In this document: positions 1 through 9,119 of the stretch, in pieces
Numbering within the stretch: the first letter of the stretch is position 1
How the letters are laid out: each line of letters begins with the position of its first letter
NCBI GenBank assembly: GCA_034926235.1
Contig: JAYFRE010000046.1
Coordinates: 1 to 40,378, forward strand
Direction: 5' to 3'
Origin: JAYFRE01 sp034926235
GTDB lineage: Bacteria; Pseudomonadota; Alphaproteobacteria; Rhodospirillales; Magnetospirillaceae
DNA: 40,378 nt
Notes under the pieces: model-generated
What the model saw: only the letters and a program-made list of their open reading frames with translations
Database searches by the model: none
What the model was told of the DNA's origin: nothing
Made by a program: the position numbers and the translations under genes

Positions 1-889
1 CGATGTGGGACAGGCGTTCTTCCAGGATTTCGACCGTCCGCACCACGTCGTAACCCTGACGCGCGCAGGACGGGCAGGACACGATCCTGACGCCGCGATG
101 GCGCAGATCGAGCGCCTTCAAGATGTCGAACCCGACCTTGACCTCTTCGACCGGGTCCGCCGACAGCGATACACGCAGCGTATCGCCGATGCCCGCCCAC
201 AAAAGCGAACCGATGCCGAGCGCCGATTTGACCGTGCCGGTGCGGAAACTGCCCGCCTCGGTGACGCCGAGATGCAAGGGATAGTCGCAGGCCGCCGCCA
301 GCGCCTTGTAGGATTCCACCGCCAGGAACACGTCCGACGCCTTGACGCTGATCTTGACTTCGAAGAAGTCGTTGTCTTCCAGCAGCCGCACATGCTTCAA
401 GGCGCTTTCGACCATCGCCTCGGGACAGGGTTCGCCATAGCGTTCCAGCAAATCCTTTTCCAGGCTGCCGGCATTGACGCCGATCCGCATGGAACAGCCA
501 TGGTCGCGCGCCGCCTGCACCACCTCGCGCACCTTTTCCGCCGAACCGATATTGCCGGGATTGATCCGTAAGCAAGCGGCCCCCGCCTCGGCGGCCTCGA
601 TGGCGCGCTTGTAATGGAAATGGATATCGGCAACGACCGGGACCGACACCTCGCGCACGATCTCTTTCAGCGCGCGGGTCGACGCTTCGTTCGGACAGGA
701 AACGCGCACAATGTCCGCGCCCGCCGCTTCCATGCGCTGAATCTGCGCAACCGTCGCCGCCACGTCGCTGGTCGGCGTGTTGGTCATCGACTGCACGCTG
801 ATCGGCGCGCCACCGCCCACCGGCACCCGGCCGACATGAATACGCCGGCTGACGCGCCGTTCGATCGTGCGATAAGGCCTCGAACTCAT
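1..889 (-). CDS. ispG: 4-hydroxy-3-methylbut-2-en-1-yl diphosphate synthase IspG (partial)
   Basis: IspG (GcpE) is the iron-sulfur enzyme of the MEP isoprenoid pathway that converts methylerythritol cyclodiphosphate to HMBPP. The product starts MSSRPYRTIERR and keeps the family blocks GGGAPISVQSMTNT, a VSCPNE segment, INPGNIG and RIGVNAGSLEKD. The CPSC pair, which supplies two of the three [4Fe-4S] cysteines, lies near the window edge (around 80-95). About 296 codons are visible; the usual length is 360-420, so the C-terminus with the third cysteine and glutamate ligand lies outside the window. It sits downstream of rodZ, a neighbourhood common in proteobacteria. The 132-bp gap after rodZ shows no clear terminator, so co-transcription is possible. 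Confidence 0.95.
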   Translation of the reverse strand, partial: MSSRPYRTIERRVSRRIHVGRVPVGGGAPISVQSMTNTPTSDVAATVAQIQRMEAAGADIVRVSCPNEASTRALKEIVREVSVPVVADIHFHYKRAIEAAEAGAACLRINPGNIGSAEKVREVVQAARDHGCSMRIGVNAGSLEKDLLERYGEPCPEAMVESALKHVRLLEDNDFFEVKISVKASDVFLAVESYKALAAACDYPLHLGVTEAGSFRTGTVKSALGIGSLLWAGIGDTLRVSLSADPVEEVKVGFDILKALDLRHRGVRIVSCPSCARQGYDVVRTVEILEERLSHI

Positions 890-1021
890 GGTCGTTCCAT
901 CGAATGCGTCCTGGAAAGAGGCGTGTTTTATACGCCAACCTCCGGCCCTGCGCCAGACAGGCCGCGCCGGACCGGAAAGATGCGTGACGGGTTCGCCCGG
1001 ACCGGACCGGGCGGGATCGGC

Positions 1022-2095
1022 CTATTCGCCCAGAGCCGCCGTCAGGGCTTCGGGATCAAGCGCGATATCGCGGCGCACCATGCCCAGCCGTCCCAGCGAT
1101 GGCAGCGCCTTGCCATCGACCAGGATGGTCATCGCCCCGGCATTGCCGACAGTCAGCACCAATCCGGGACGCGGCGGCACCGGGTAGGAATCGCCGCGAC
1201 GAAAAAGCCGGGAATAGATCAATTGCCCCTGGGGATTGCGGATTTCAACCCAGCAATCCTGATCGACCCGCAGCACCACGCGCGCGGACGACGCCTCGCC
1301 CGTCTCCGCGCTTTCGGCGGGGGCGGCGGCCTGGGCAGGCGCGGGGTGAACCGTCTCGACCACGGACAAGGCCTCGTCGGCGCCGCCGCTGTCTTCCCTT
1401 TCGGTCTCGGACTGGGCGGATTGAGCCTCCGCAGGCTGTGCGGGCGGGGTTTCCTCGGCCGGTTTCGCGGCCCCGCCGGCTGCCACGGTTTGAGAGGCGG
1501 ACATCTGCGCGGACGAAATGACCATCGGCGCCGGATCGGTGCGCAGCGGCGCAGGCGCGCTGCTGGTCCCGCGCGGGACCGACACCACTTCGGACCCATC
1601 GCCCACGGGCTGACGGATCAAGGACGCCAGCCGGTCCGGCAACGCCGGCACGGAATCGGACAGGGACAGGCTGCGGGTCTGATAGAAATACCAGCCGCCA
1701 TAGGCGACTCCTGCGGCGACCAGCGCCAGGGCCAGGATTTTCGCCCCCGGCAGGCTGCTTTCCGACACGACCGAAGGAAAGATCAGTTCGGGACGATCGG
1801 CGAAAGCGTCGCATTCCAATTTGAACCGGCGCAGGATTTCGCCGCTGTCCAAATCCAAAAATTCGGCATAGGCGCGCACGAAACCGATGGCGTAGGTCCG
1901 GCCCGGCAGGTCGGTATAATGGCCATTCTCGATCGCATGAAGGTAGTTCGCGCGGATGCGCAGCTTGCGGGCGACGGTGGCGATGTCTATTCCAGCCGCC
2001 TCGCGCGCATGGCGCAACAAGACGCTGACGCCCGTGGCCGCTTCCGCGCCCGGCGCGTCGCCATTCTCTCCCATCTCATGCCTATCCGTTGTCAC
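1022..2095 (-). CDS. rodZ: RodZ-like helix-turn-helix membrane protein (DUF4115)
   Basis: The protein of 357 residues has the RodZ layout: a cytoplasmic HTH_25 domain at about residues 22-95 (LLRHAREAAGIDI to AYAEFLDLD), one membrane segment at about 119-138, a Pro/Ala/Glu-rich linker at 160-265, and a C-terminal DUF4115 beta domain (about 270-350) with the QDCWVEIRNPQG motif. RodZ links the MreB cytoskeleton to the cell-wall elongasome. The start is a GTG at 2095; an in-frame ATG at 2074 (MGENG) is an alternative. It lies between ptsP and ispG on the same strand. The family assignment is firm, but the MreB role is taken from the family and not shown here. Confidence 0.88.
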   Translation of the reverse strand: MTTDRHEMGENGDAPGAEAATGVSVLLRHAREAAGIDIATVARKLRIRANYLHAIENGHYTDLPGRTYAIGFVRAYAEFLDLDSGEILRRFKLECDAFADRPELIFPSVVSESSLPGAKILALALVAAGVAYGGWYFYQTRSLSLSDSVPALPDRLASLIRQPVGDGSEVVSVPRGTSSAPAPLRTDPAPMVISSAQMSASQTVAAGGAAKPAEETPPAQPAEAQSAQSETEREDSGGADEALSVVETVHPAPAQAAAPAESAETGEASSARVVLRVDQDCWVEIRNPQGQLIYSRLFRRGDSYPVPPRPGLVLTVGNAGAMTILVDGKALPSLGRLGMVRRDIALDPEALTAALGE

Positions 2096-2247
2096 GAAGA
2101 CCTAAATCCTTGATAGCGCCAAGCGCCTATCGCCAGCCGCGCCCAGAAACCGTCTTTTCCAAAACGCATCATTTAACAAGGAACCGGGGGATGGCGCAAT
2201 GGCCTGACAGGACGGCTCCCTGGCAGGGTCATGGAAAATATGGGCTT

Positions 2248-4626
2248 TTAAATCTGAACATTATGGTCCAGCGCGAAATTCCTGAGCTGTTCGCGCACCG
2301 AGCGGCAGGGCTGGTCGTAAAGGGTTTCGACGTAATCCTCGAGCGAGGGCAAGGACAGGCTGCGCAGCATCGCCTTGACCGGGCCGATGGACGGCGCGGA
2401 CATCGACAGGCTGCGCACCCCCACGCCCAGCATCATCATCGCTTCCAGCGGGCGTCCCGCCATTTCGCCGCACACCGAGAAGGGCACGCCCGCCTGGTCG
2501 CAGGCGCGCACGATCGAGCGCAGGAAATTCATCATCGCCGGCGACAAAAGATCGTAGCGTTCGGCGATGCGGTCGTTGCTGCGATCGGCAGCGAACAGGA
2601 ACTGCATCATGTCGTTGCTGCCCAGCGAGATAAAATCGACCCTGCTCAGCAATGTCTTCAATTGCCACGCCAGAGCCGGCACCTCCAGCATGGTGCCGAT
2701 GCGGATCCGGGCCGGCGGCGTATCGCCGCGCCGGGCCAGCCGCTCCAGTTCCAGATCGAGAATGGCCCGCGCCCGGTCGAATTCGGCGACCTCGGCCACC
2801 ATCGGGAACATGACATGAAGATCGCGCCCCGACGCCGCCATCAGCAAAGCGCGCAACTGGTGGCGCAGCACCATCGGATGGTCCAGCGTGATGCGGATCG
2901 AACGCCAGCCCATGGCGGGATTGGGTTCATCGCCGCTGTCCCAATAGGGCAGCAGCTTGTCCGATCCGACATCGAGCGTACGGAACATCACCGGCCGGCC
3001 TTCGGCCATGTCGAGAATCTTGGAATAAAGCAGCGTCTGCGCCGTCACATTGGGCAGGGACGAGCGCGCCATGAACGGAATCTCGGTACGGTACAGCCCG
3101 ATCCCGTCCGCGCCCGTCAGGCTCAACTGCGGCAGATCGAGCAACAGCCCGGCATTGATCATCAGCCGCACCGGCTGACCGCACAGGGTCACCGAGGGCA
3201 GCGTGCTGGACGCCGCATAGGCCGCCGCCTTTTCGGCGCGCAAGGACAGCGAGATGTCGAAGGCGTCCTGAACATCGTCCGGCGGACGGACGAACACCTG
3301 GCCGTTGTCGCCATCGACGATCACCAGATCCTGGGACTCGATCTTGGTCAGCGCCTCCTTAGTCCGGGCGACCACGGGAATGTCCAAGGCGCGGGCCAGG
3401 ATGGCGACATGCATGGTGGGGGAGCCTTCCTCCATCACCAGACCGCGCAGCCGGCGGCGGTCGTAATCGAGCAATTCGGTCGGCCCCATGGTGCGGCAGA
3501 TCACCACCACATCTTCGGGCAAATCGCCGCGCCCCGGCAATCCCGCCCCGTCTTCGCCCCAAACCAGATGGTGCAGCAAGCGGTTGGCGAGATCCTCGAA
3601 ATCATGCAGCCTTTCGCGCAGATAATGATCGGTGATCTGGTTCATGCGCAGGCGGGTGTCGTCATGCACCTTCTGTACCGCCGCCTCGGCGGTCAGTCCC
3701 GAACCGATCGCTTCGGCGATGCGGGCGATCCAGCCGGCGTCCTGAGCGAACATCCGGTAGGTTTCAAGCACGTCGAGATGTTCGCCGCCAAAAGCCAAAT
3801 CCTGGGCGTCGAACATCTCGTCCAAGGATTTGCGCATGCGCGTCAGCGCGTCGCGCAGGCGCTCCATCTCATGTTCGGGGTCTTCGGCAACCAGCTTCTG
3901 GACGACGATGCGCGTCTCATGCATCACCGCCGCGCCGATGCCGACCCCGCCATTCAGCCGCAATCCGTCCAGACGCAGAGGCAAAGCCCCCGTGCCGTCC
4001 ATGACCACCAATTCGTCACGCTTGATCAGTTCGCCCGACGAGACCAGCTCGGCCAACACCATGGCCACGGTCTCCAGCGTCTCGATCTCGACTTCGCTAT
4101 AGATGCGAGAATCGCGGTTCTGCATCACCAGCACGCCGATGACGCGCCCGCCGCGCAAGATCGGCACCCCGGCCAGCGAGCTGTAAATCTCTTCGCCCGT
4201 TTCGGGACGATAGGCGAAATCGGGATGGCTTTGCGCGTCCGCCAGGGCCAGCGGCCGGGCCTGGGCGGCGATGGTGCCGACAAGCCCCTCGCCCACCCGC
4301 AAACGGGTCCGGTGTACAGCCGATTGTTTCAGCCCCCGGGTGGCGAACAGTTCCAGCACCTCGCCCGCGCGCATGACGTAGCAGGAACAGACTTCGGCCA
4401 CCATGTCGGCGGCGATCAGGCCGACGACTTGATCGAGCCGTTCCTCGGCATTGCCGTCGCCTGCCATCACATCGCGCAGACGGCCCAAAAGACGCCGCGA
4501 CACGGCGCCGAACGTGGATGACGCAGACACAGGCCCGGCCATGCCGGACTCCATCACGGCATCCGGCCGGGCCAAGCCCGCCACGAGGGACGTCCCCTCA
4601 TCGTTCTTGTCTTTGCGTTCGGTCAC
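2248..4626 (-). CDS. ptsP: Nitrogen PTS enzyme I (phosphoenolpyruvate-protein phosphotransferase, PtsP)
   Basis: This 792-residue protein is enzyme I of the nitrogen-related PTS. It takes phosphate from PEP and passes it to NPr and EIIA-Ntr. An N-terminal GAF domain (about 45-190) marks it as PtsP and not sugar-PTS PtsI. The HPr-binding/PEP-utilising N domain follows, then the phospho-histidine loop (GSPTMHVAILAR, where most EI proteins have TSH in place of TMH), and the TIM-barrel PEP site with RTLDVGSDK, MFPMVAEVAEF, GSNDMMQF and VCGEMAG. The start is GTG, preceded by a GGAG-like site. It ends 152 bp before rodZ. In alphaproteobacteria PtsP commonly lies next to lysC and is inhibited through its GAF domain by glutamine; the second point is family knowledge. 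Confidence 0.96.
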   Translation of the reverse strand: MTERKDKNDEGTSLVAGLARPDAVMESGMAGPVSASSTFGAVSRRLLGRLRDVMAGDGNAEERLDQVVGLIAADMVAEVCSCYVMRAGEVLELFATRGLKQSAVHRTRLRVGEGLVGTIAAQARPLALADAQSHPDFAYRPETGEEIYSSLAGVPILRGGRVIGVLVMQNRDSRIYSEVEIETLETVAMVLAELVSSGELIKRDELVVMDGTGALPLRLDGLRLNGGVGIGAAVMHETRIVVQKLVAEDPEHEMERLRDALTRMRKSLDEMFDAQDLAFGGEHLDVLETYRMFAQDAGWIARIAEAIGSGLTAEAAVQKVHDDTRLRMNQITDHYLRERLHDFEDLANRLLHHLVWGEDGAGLPGRGDLPEDVVVICRTMGPTELLDYDRRRLRGLVMEEGSPTMHVAILARALDIPVVARTKEALTKIESQDLVIVDGDNGQVFVRPPDDVQDAFDISLSLRAEKAAAYAASSTLPSVTLCGQPVRLMINAGLLLDLPQLSLTGADGIGLYRTEIPFMARSSLPNVTAQTLLYSKILDMAEGRPVMFRTLDVGSDKLLPYWDSGDEPNPAMGWRSIRITLDHPMVLRHQLRALLMAASGRDLHVMFPMVAEVAEFDRARAILDLELERLARRGDTPPARIRIGTMLEVPALAWQLKTLLSRVDFISLGSNDMMQFLFAADRSNDRIAERYDLLSPAMMNFLRSIVRACDQAGVPFSVCGEMAGRPLEAMMMLGVGVRSLSMSAPSIGPVKAMLRSLSLPSLEDYVETLYDQPCRSVREQLRNFALDHNVQI

Positions 4627-4650
4627 CTTGCTCCAGCCGAACTTCCTTGC

Positions 4651-5691
4651 TCAAACACAAACCGTTTCAGCGAACGCCGCCATCCGCTGCGCCAGGGCCT
4701 CCTCGGCCTGGGCGATCAGTTCGGCGATGATATCGGCGGTCGGCTGTTCGCGCGTCACCATGCCGACGCTTTGACCCGCCATCAGCGACCCGTTATCGAC
4801 ATCGCCGTCGATCACCGCACGGCGCAATGCTCCGACCCAGTAATGCTCGATCTCAAGCTGCGCCGCCTTCTGATCCAGCTCACCGGTGCGGAAACGTTCG
4901 ATGATTTCCTGCTGGAAGACATTGAAGCGGCGCGTCGCCTTGTTGGGCAGGGCGCGGACCGGGATCACCGGGAAATTCTCGTCGATCTGCACCGACGGCA
5001 TCGCGTCGCGGGCGTTGGCGCGGATGAAGGCTTGCTTGAAATTGGGGTGGGCGATGCATTCGGTCGCACAAACGAAGCGGGTGCCGAGCTGTACGCCCGA
5101 CGCCCCCTGTTCGAGATAAGAGACGATGATGTCGCCGCGCCCGATCCCGCCGGCCACGAACACCGGCACCTCGCGCATTTCGGGCAGGATCTCCTGCGCG
5201 AGCACACTGGTCGTAACCGGGCCGATATGGCCGCCCGCCTCGGTGCCTTCGATAATCAGCGCATCCGCGCCCAGCCGCACCAGCTTGCGCGCGAACATCG
5301 CGGTCGGGGCGAAGCACATCACCTTCAGCCCCAATTCCTTCAGCCTGGCGATCGACGCCCCGGTGGGCAGGCCGCCGGCCAGCACGACATGGCCGACCTT
5401 CAGCCGACCGCAGATTTCGATCAGATCGGCAAGCTGGGGATGCATGGTGATCAGATTGACCCCGAACGGCTTCGTGGTCATTTTCTGCGTCGCCTCGATC
5501 TCGGCGGCGAGAATGTCCGGGGGCATGGACCCACAGGCCAGAACGCCGAAACCGCCCGCGTTCGAAATCGCCGATACCAGGTGACGCTCAGAAATCCAGG
5601 ACATCGCACCGCCCATGATGGCGACGTCGGTGCCCAGGAAAAGACGCCCACGTTCGCACAGTTTCTGAAGCCGGGCCTTTGCTCTGTCCAT
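4651..5691 (-). CDS. Nitronate monooxygenase family FMN protein
   Basis: The 346-residue product belongs to the nitronate monooxygenase (2-nitropropane dioxygenase)/FabK-like TIM-barrel flavoproteins. It has an FMN-binding barrel start (TDVAIMGGAMSW), the EGTEAGGHIG motif with the catalytic-type histidine, the phosphate-binding VAGGIGRGD loop and GVQLGTRF. NMOs oxidise alkyl nitronates such as propionate-3-nitronate with oxygen. Many paralogues have no tested substrate, and FabK-type enoyl reductases share the fold, so the reaction is not proven. A good ribosome site (AAGGAAG) precedes the ATG. It lies 31 bp after lysC and 24 bp before ptsP, so it is probably in the same operon. Confidence 0.88.
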   Translation of the reverse strand: MDRAKARLQKLCERGRLFLGTDVAIMGGAMSWISERHLVSAISNAGGFGVLACGSMPPDILAAEIEATQKMTTKPFGVNLITMHPQLADLIEICGRLKVGHVVLAGGLPTGASIARLKELGLKVMCFAPTAMFARKLVRLGADALIIEGTEAGGHIGPVTTSVLAQEILPEMREVPVFVAGGIGRGDIIVSYLEQGASGVQLGTRFVCATECIAHPNFKQAFIRANARDAMPSVQIDENFPVIPVRALPNKATRRFNVFQQEIIERFRTGELDQKAAQLEIEHYWVGALRRAVIDGDVDNGSLMAGQSVGMVTREQPTADIIAELIAQAEEALAQRMAAFAETVCV

Positions 5692-5722
5692 TGGCTTTCT
5701 TCCTTTCCAGCCGTTTGTCCGA

Positions 5723-6940
5723 TCAGGCGTCCAGACCGTAGACCGTGTGCAGGGCGCGCAGGGCCAATTCGGTGTATTCCTCGGCGATCAGAACGCTCAC
5801 CTTGATTTCCGATGTGGTGATCAGTTGGATATTGATCCCTTTCGCCGCCAAGGTCGAAAACATCTTTTGCGCGACTCCCGCATGGCTGCGCATCCCGATG
5901 CCGATGACCGAAATCTTGACGACATTGCGATCAGGGGCCAACCGGCCGAATCCCAGATCCTTGCGATGCCCTTCCAGCACGATCAGAGCGCGGTCCAAAT
6001 CGTTCCTGGGCAGGGTGAAGGTCAGATCGGTGCTGTGCCCGTCGTCCGAGACGTTCTGCACGATCATATCGACATTGATGTTGGCGTCCGCGAGCGGGCC
6101 GAAAATGCCGGCGGCGACGCCGGGACGGTCGGGCACCCGGGTCAGCGTGATTTTCGCATCGTCGCGGCTATAGGCGATGCCGCTCACCAGTTCCTTTTCC
6201 ACGATCTCATCCTCATCACAAACCAGCGTGCCGGGAGCATCGACGAAGCTGGACAGCACCTGTACGCGCACCCGGTGTTTCATCGCCATTTCGACGGACC
6301 GGGTCTGCAGGACCTTGGCGCCCAGCGACGCCAGTTCCAACATCTCCTCGTAACTGATCTTAGCGACCTTGCGCGCCTTGGCAACTATGCGCGGATCGGT
6401 CGTATAGACGCCATCGACGTCCGTATAGATATCGCAGCGGTCGGCCTTCAGCGCCGCTGCCAGCGCCACCGCGCTGGTGTCCGAACCGCCGCGTCCCAGG
6501 GTCGAGACCCGGCCATCGGCATCGACGCCCTGGAACCCGGCCACCACGGCGATCTCGCCCGCGGTCATGCTTTTTTCCAAGGCCTCGGTCTCGATCCGCT
6601 CGATGCGGGCCTGGCCGTGCGCGTTGTCGGTGACGAGCGGAATCTGCCAGCCGGTCCAAGAGCGCGATTTCAGCCCCAGCCGCTTCAGGGCCAGCGCCAA
6701 AAGGCCGCTGGTAACCTGTTCGCCGGCCGAAACGACCGCATCATATTCAACCGGATCATAGAGCGGGTCGATGTCCTTGACATAGCCGACCAGCCGGTTG
6801 GTGACGCCGGACATGGCCGACACCACCACCGCGACTTCGTTGCCGCGTTCGAACTCCGCCTTGACGCGAAGCGCCACGTTCCGGATCCGGTCGCAGTCGG
6901 CGACGGACGTCCCGCCGAATTTCATGACGATGCGCGCCAT
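5723..6940 (-). CDS. lysC: Aspartate kinase
   Basis: Aspartokinase phosphorylates aspartate in the first step of lysine, threonine and methionine synthesis. The 405-residue protein has the N-terminal KFGGTSVAD nucleotide motif, VVSAMSGVTN, the catalytic TLGRGGSDTSAVALA segment and TDVDGVYTTDPR. Two C-terminal ACT domains (about 265-400, including the second-ACT motif IGIGMRSHAGVA) are the usual site of lysine/threonine feedback. The length is normal for a monofunctional enzyme. The AAGGGA ribosome site and ATG at 6940 fix the start. It is transcribed divergently from ubiG and appears to lead the lysC-NMO-ptsP group. Some family members make a shorter beta subunit from an internal start; I could not establish that here. 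Confidence 0.97.
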   Translation of the reverse strand: MARIVMKFGGTSVADCDRIRNVALRVKAEFERGNEVAVVVSAMSGVTNRLVGYVKDIDPLYDPVEYDAVVSAGEQVTSGLLALALKRLGLKSRSWTGWQIPLVTDNAHGQARIERIETEALEKSMTAGEIAVVAGFQGVDADGRVSTLGRGGSDTSAVALAAALKADRCDIYTDVDGVYTTDPRIVAKARKVAKISYEEMLELASLGAKVLQTRSVEMAMKHRVRVQVLSSFVDAPGTLVCDEDEIVEKELVSGIAYSRDDAKITLTRVPDRPGVAAGIFGPLADANINVDMIVQNVSDDGHSTDLTFTLPRNDLDRALIVLEGHRKDLGFGRLAPDRNVVKISVIGIGMRSHAGVAQKMFSTLAAKGINIQLITTSEIKVSVLIAEEYTELALRALHTVYGLDA

Positions 6941-7097
6941 GCCGAATATCCCTTGAGGTTAAGAAGTACGTAAAGACGCTGCGCAGTATCTTGAGCGCGC
7001 ATGGGCGGGTATACATACTTCAGCCGGCCCCGGCAGGCAAGGCCGGCCGCCTCTCAAGGAATCAGGGCGTCCGCCCAATCGGAGATACGGACAGAAC

Positions 7098-7841
7098 ATG
7101 AGCAGACGCGACAGCACAGCATCGCCCGACGAGATCGCCCGTTTCGACGCCCTGGCCGATGAATGGTGGGACGAGAAAGGTCCGTTCGCGGCTTTGCACC
7201 GGATCAACCGGCCCAGGATCGCTTTCATCCGCGAGCAAATGTGCGGGTTTTTCGAGCGCAGCCGGCGCGAGGACGCCCCTTTCCAGGGGCTTTCCGCGCT
7301 GGATATCGGCTGCGGCGGCGGGCTGCTGGCCGAACCTCTGGCGCGCATGGGATTCGCCGTCACCGCCATCGATGCGGGGGCCAAGAATATCGGCGCGGCG
7401 CGGACCCATGCGCAAAGGTCAGACCTTTCCATCGATTATCGCATCGCCACGCCGGAGACGATCGACGGCGCCTTCGACCTGGTCACGGCGATGGAGGTGA
7501 TCGAGCATGTCCCCGACCCCGATGCTTTCGTGAAAGCCGCCGCCGACAGGCTGAAGCCGGGCGGGGCCTTCATCGCCGCGACACTGAACCGCACGCCGCA
7601 ATCCTTCCTGCTGGGCATCGTCGCCGCCGAATACATCCTGCGCTGGATTCCCAGGGGTACGCATAGCTGGTCCCATTTCGTCCGCCCGGCCGAGATCGCC
7701 GCCGCGATGCGCCGCCACGGCATTCGTCCGGTCCTGTTTTCAGGCATCCGCTACGACGCCTACCGCGACGTCTGGTCCGAGCATTTCTCCCTGTCGGTCA
7801 ATTATATGGCTTACGGCATCAAGGAACCGGCGACGGCTTGA
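7098..7841 (+). CDS. ubiG: Ubiquinone biosynthesis O-methyltransferase UbiG
   Basis: UbiG performs the two SAM-dependent O-methylations of ubiquinone synthesis. The 247-residue product has the family N-terminus (EIARFDALADEWWD, GPFAALHRINRPR), motif I LDIGCGGGLLAE, the VIEHVPDP segment and the membrane-associating insertion near ILRWIPRGTHSW. Length and order fit UbiG well. A GGAGA site lies about 14 bases before the ATG. It is divergent from lysC, a common alphaproteobacterial arrangement. The stop overlaps the likely TTG start of the MFS gene by four bases. Confidence 0.96.
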   Translation: MSRRDSTASPDEIARFDALADEWWDEKGPFAALHRINRPRIAFIREQMCGFFERSRREDAPFQGLSALDIGCGGGLLAEPLARMGFAVTAIDAGAKNIGAARTHAQRSDLSIDYRIATPETIDGAFDLVTAMEVIEHVPDPDAFVKAAADRLKPGGAFIAATLNRTPQSFLLGIVAAEYILRWIPRGTHSWSHFVRPAEIAAAMRRHGIRPVLFSGIRYDAYRDVWSEHFSLSVNYMAYGIKEPATA

Positions 7842-9079
7842 CGCGGGGAACCGCGCGGGCGAGAAAGACGTTTCTTATCGATAATGACAACGGTCGGCGC
7901 AACGTGACGGGCACCCCCATCTTCACGAAAAGCTTCGTGATTCTTTTGATATCGAACATCTTCTTCTTCGGCGGATTCCACATCACCCTGCCGACCACGC
8001 CGCTGTTCGCGCTGAATTTGGGCGGCTCCGACCTGGATGCCGGCCTCACCGCCGGCGTTTTCTTCACCGCCGCCATCTCCGCGCGCCTGTTCGTCGATCT
8101 GGCGGTGCGCCGCTTCGGCAAGCGCGCCAGCCTCTTGCTCGGGGTCGGGTTGTGCTGCCTGGCCTGCCCGCTTTACACGCTTTGCTCCTCGGTCGGGGCG
8201 CTTCTGGTCGTGCGCGCGCTGCATGGGGTGGGTTTCGGGCTCGGCACCACCTTTTATGTCGCCATCGCCATCTCGCTGATCCCGTCGACGCGCCGCGCCG
8301 AGGGGTTGGGCTATTTCGGCCTGGCGACCGCGCTGGCCATGGCGGTCGCGCCCGCAACCGGGTTGTGGCTGGTCCGCGCCTATGGCTTCTCCACACTCTA
8401 CATCGCTGCCGCCGCCATGAGCCTCATCGCCTTCCTGTGGTTCGCCAGCGGCGCGGTCACCATCGCCCAGGACCCGCCGCGCATGGCCGGCGCGAAACCT
8501 CCCCCACTGGTCGGCCGTCTGATCGAAAAGGGAACCCTGCTCTACGCCACGCTTTTGTTCCTGTTCGGGGTTGGCAATGGCGGTCTCGTCAATCTTCTGG
8601 CCGTCTATGCGCGGGGCATCGGCGTGTCGCACCCGGAATATTTCTTCCTGCTGAGCACGCTGTGCCTCTTATTTTCGCGCCTGTTCGCCGGACGCATCCA
8701 TGACCGCAAGGGTGCTGCCTGGATTCTGATACCGGGTGGAACGATCTTTCTGATCGGACTGGTGCTGACCGCCTGCGCGCGCGGACCCGATTTGCTGATG
8801 GTTGCCGCTATTTTCTACGGTTTCGGCGTCGGCGCGCTGCTGCCGGCCCTGCAAACCGAAATCCTGAGCGCGGTCGAGCCCGACCGGCGCAGCGGGGCCA
8901 GCGCCACCTATTCCAACGCCATCGATATCGGCTTGGGCGCGGGCTCGGTGCTGCTGGCGGCCTTTGCCGGGATCGCCGGCTTTCCCGCCGCCTATCTCCT
9001 GGCCGCCTTGTGCATGGTGTTGTTCCTGGCCCTGTGCGCCGCGCAACTCTTGCGCCAGCGTCAAGCCAGAGCGGAATAA
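7838..9079 (+). CDS. Major facilitator superfamily transporter
   Basis: The protein of about 413 residues has roughly twelve hydrophobic segments in two six-helix halves and typical MFS features: a first helix at about residues 33-50 and a short basic cytoplasmic loop after helix 2 (RLFVDLAVRRFGKRAS). A second such loop, FAGRIHDRKGAA, starts the C-terminal half. The substrate cannot be read from sequence; it resembles drug- or staphylopine-type exporters of the wider family. The start is uncertain. A TTG at 7838 overlaps the ubiG stop and has AAGGAA twelve bases upstream. A GTG at 7904 lies nearer the first helix and would give a more usual N-terminus. Close coupling to ubiG suggests co-transcription but not a shared function. 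Confidence 0.86.
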   Translation: MTRGTARARKTFLIDNDNGRRNVTGTPIFTKSFVILLISNIFFFGGFHITLPTTPLFALNLGGSDLDAGLTAGVFFTAAISARLFVDLAVRRFGKRASLLLGVGLCCLACPLYTLCSSVGALLVVRALHGVGFGLGTTFYVAIAISLIPSTRRAEGLGYFGLATALAMAVAPATGLWLVRAYGFSTLYIAAAAMSLIAFLWFASGAVTIAQDPPRMAGAKPPPLVGRLIEKGTLLYATLLFLFGVGNGGLVNLLAVYARGIGVSHPEYFFLLSTLCLLFSRLFAGRIHDRKGAAWILIPGGTIFLIGLVLTACARGPDLLMVAAIFYGFGVGALLPALQTEILSAVEPDRRSGASATYSNAIDIGLGAGSVLLAAFAGIAGFPAAYLLAALCMVLFLALCAAQLLRQRQARAE

Positions 9080-9106
9080 GGCGCGGCAGCAACCGCCCGC
9101 CGCGCC
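9080..9106. terminator. Hairpin between convergent genes
   Basis: An 8-bp perfect stem (GGCGCGGC/GCCGCGCC) with an 11-base loop lies directly after the MFS stop and before the convergent oxidoreductase stop at 9120. No T-run follows on the plus strand, so it is at best a weak or factor-assisted terminator. Confidence 0.4.
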
Positions 9107-9119
9107 CCATCCGCAGCCT

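Noticed and set aside
614..2113. Long plus-strand open frame opposite rodZ
   Set aside because: The translation is rich in Arg, His and Gly without any family motif. It is the antisense shadow of rodZ and ispG in GC-rich DNA.
2089..4521. 810-codon plus-strand open frame opposite ptsP
   Set aside because: Composition (His, Gln, Arg rich) is typical of an antisense frame, and the minus strand encodes a full-length PtsP with all motifs.
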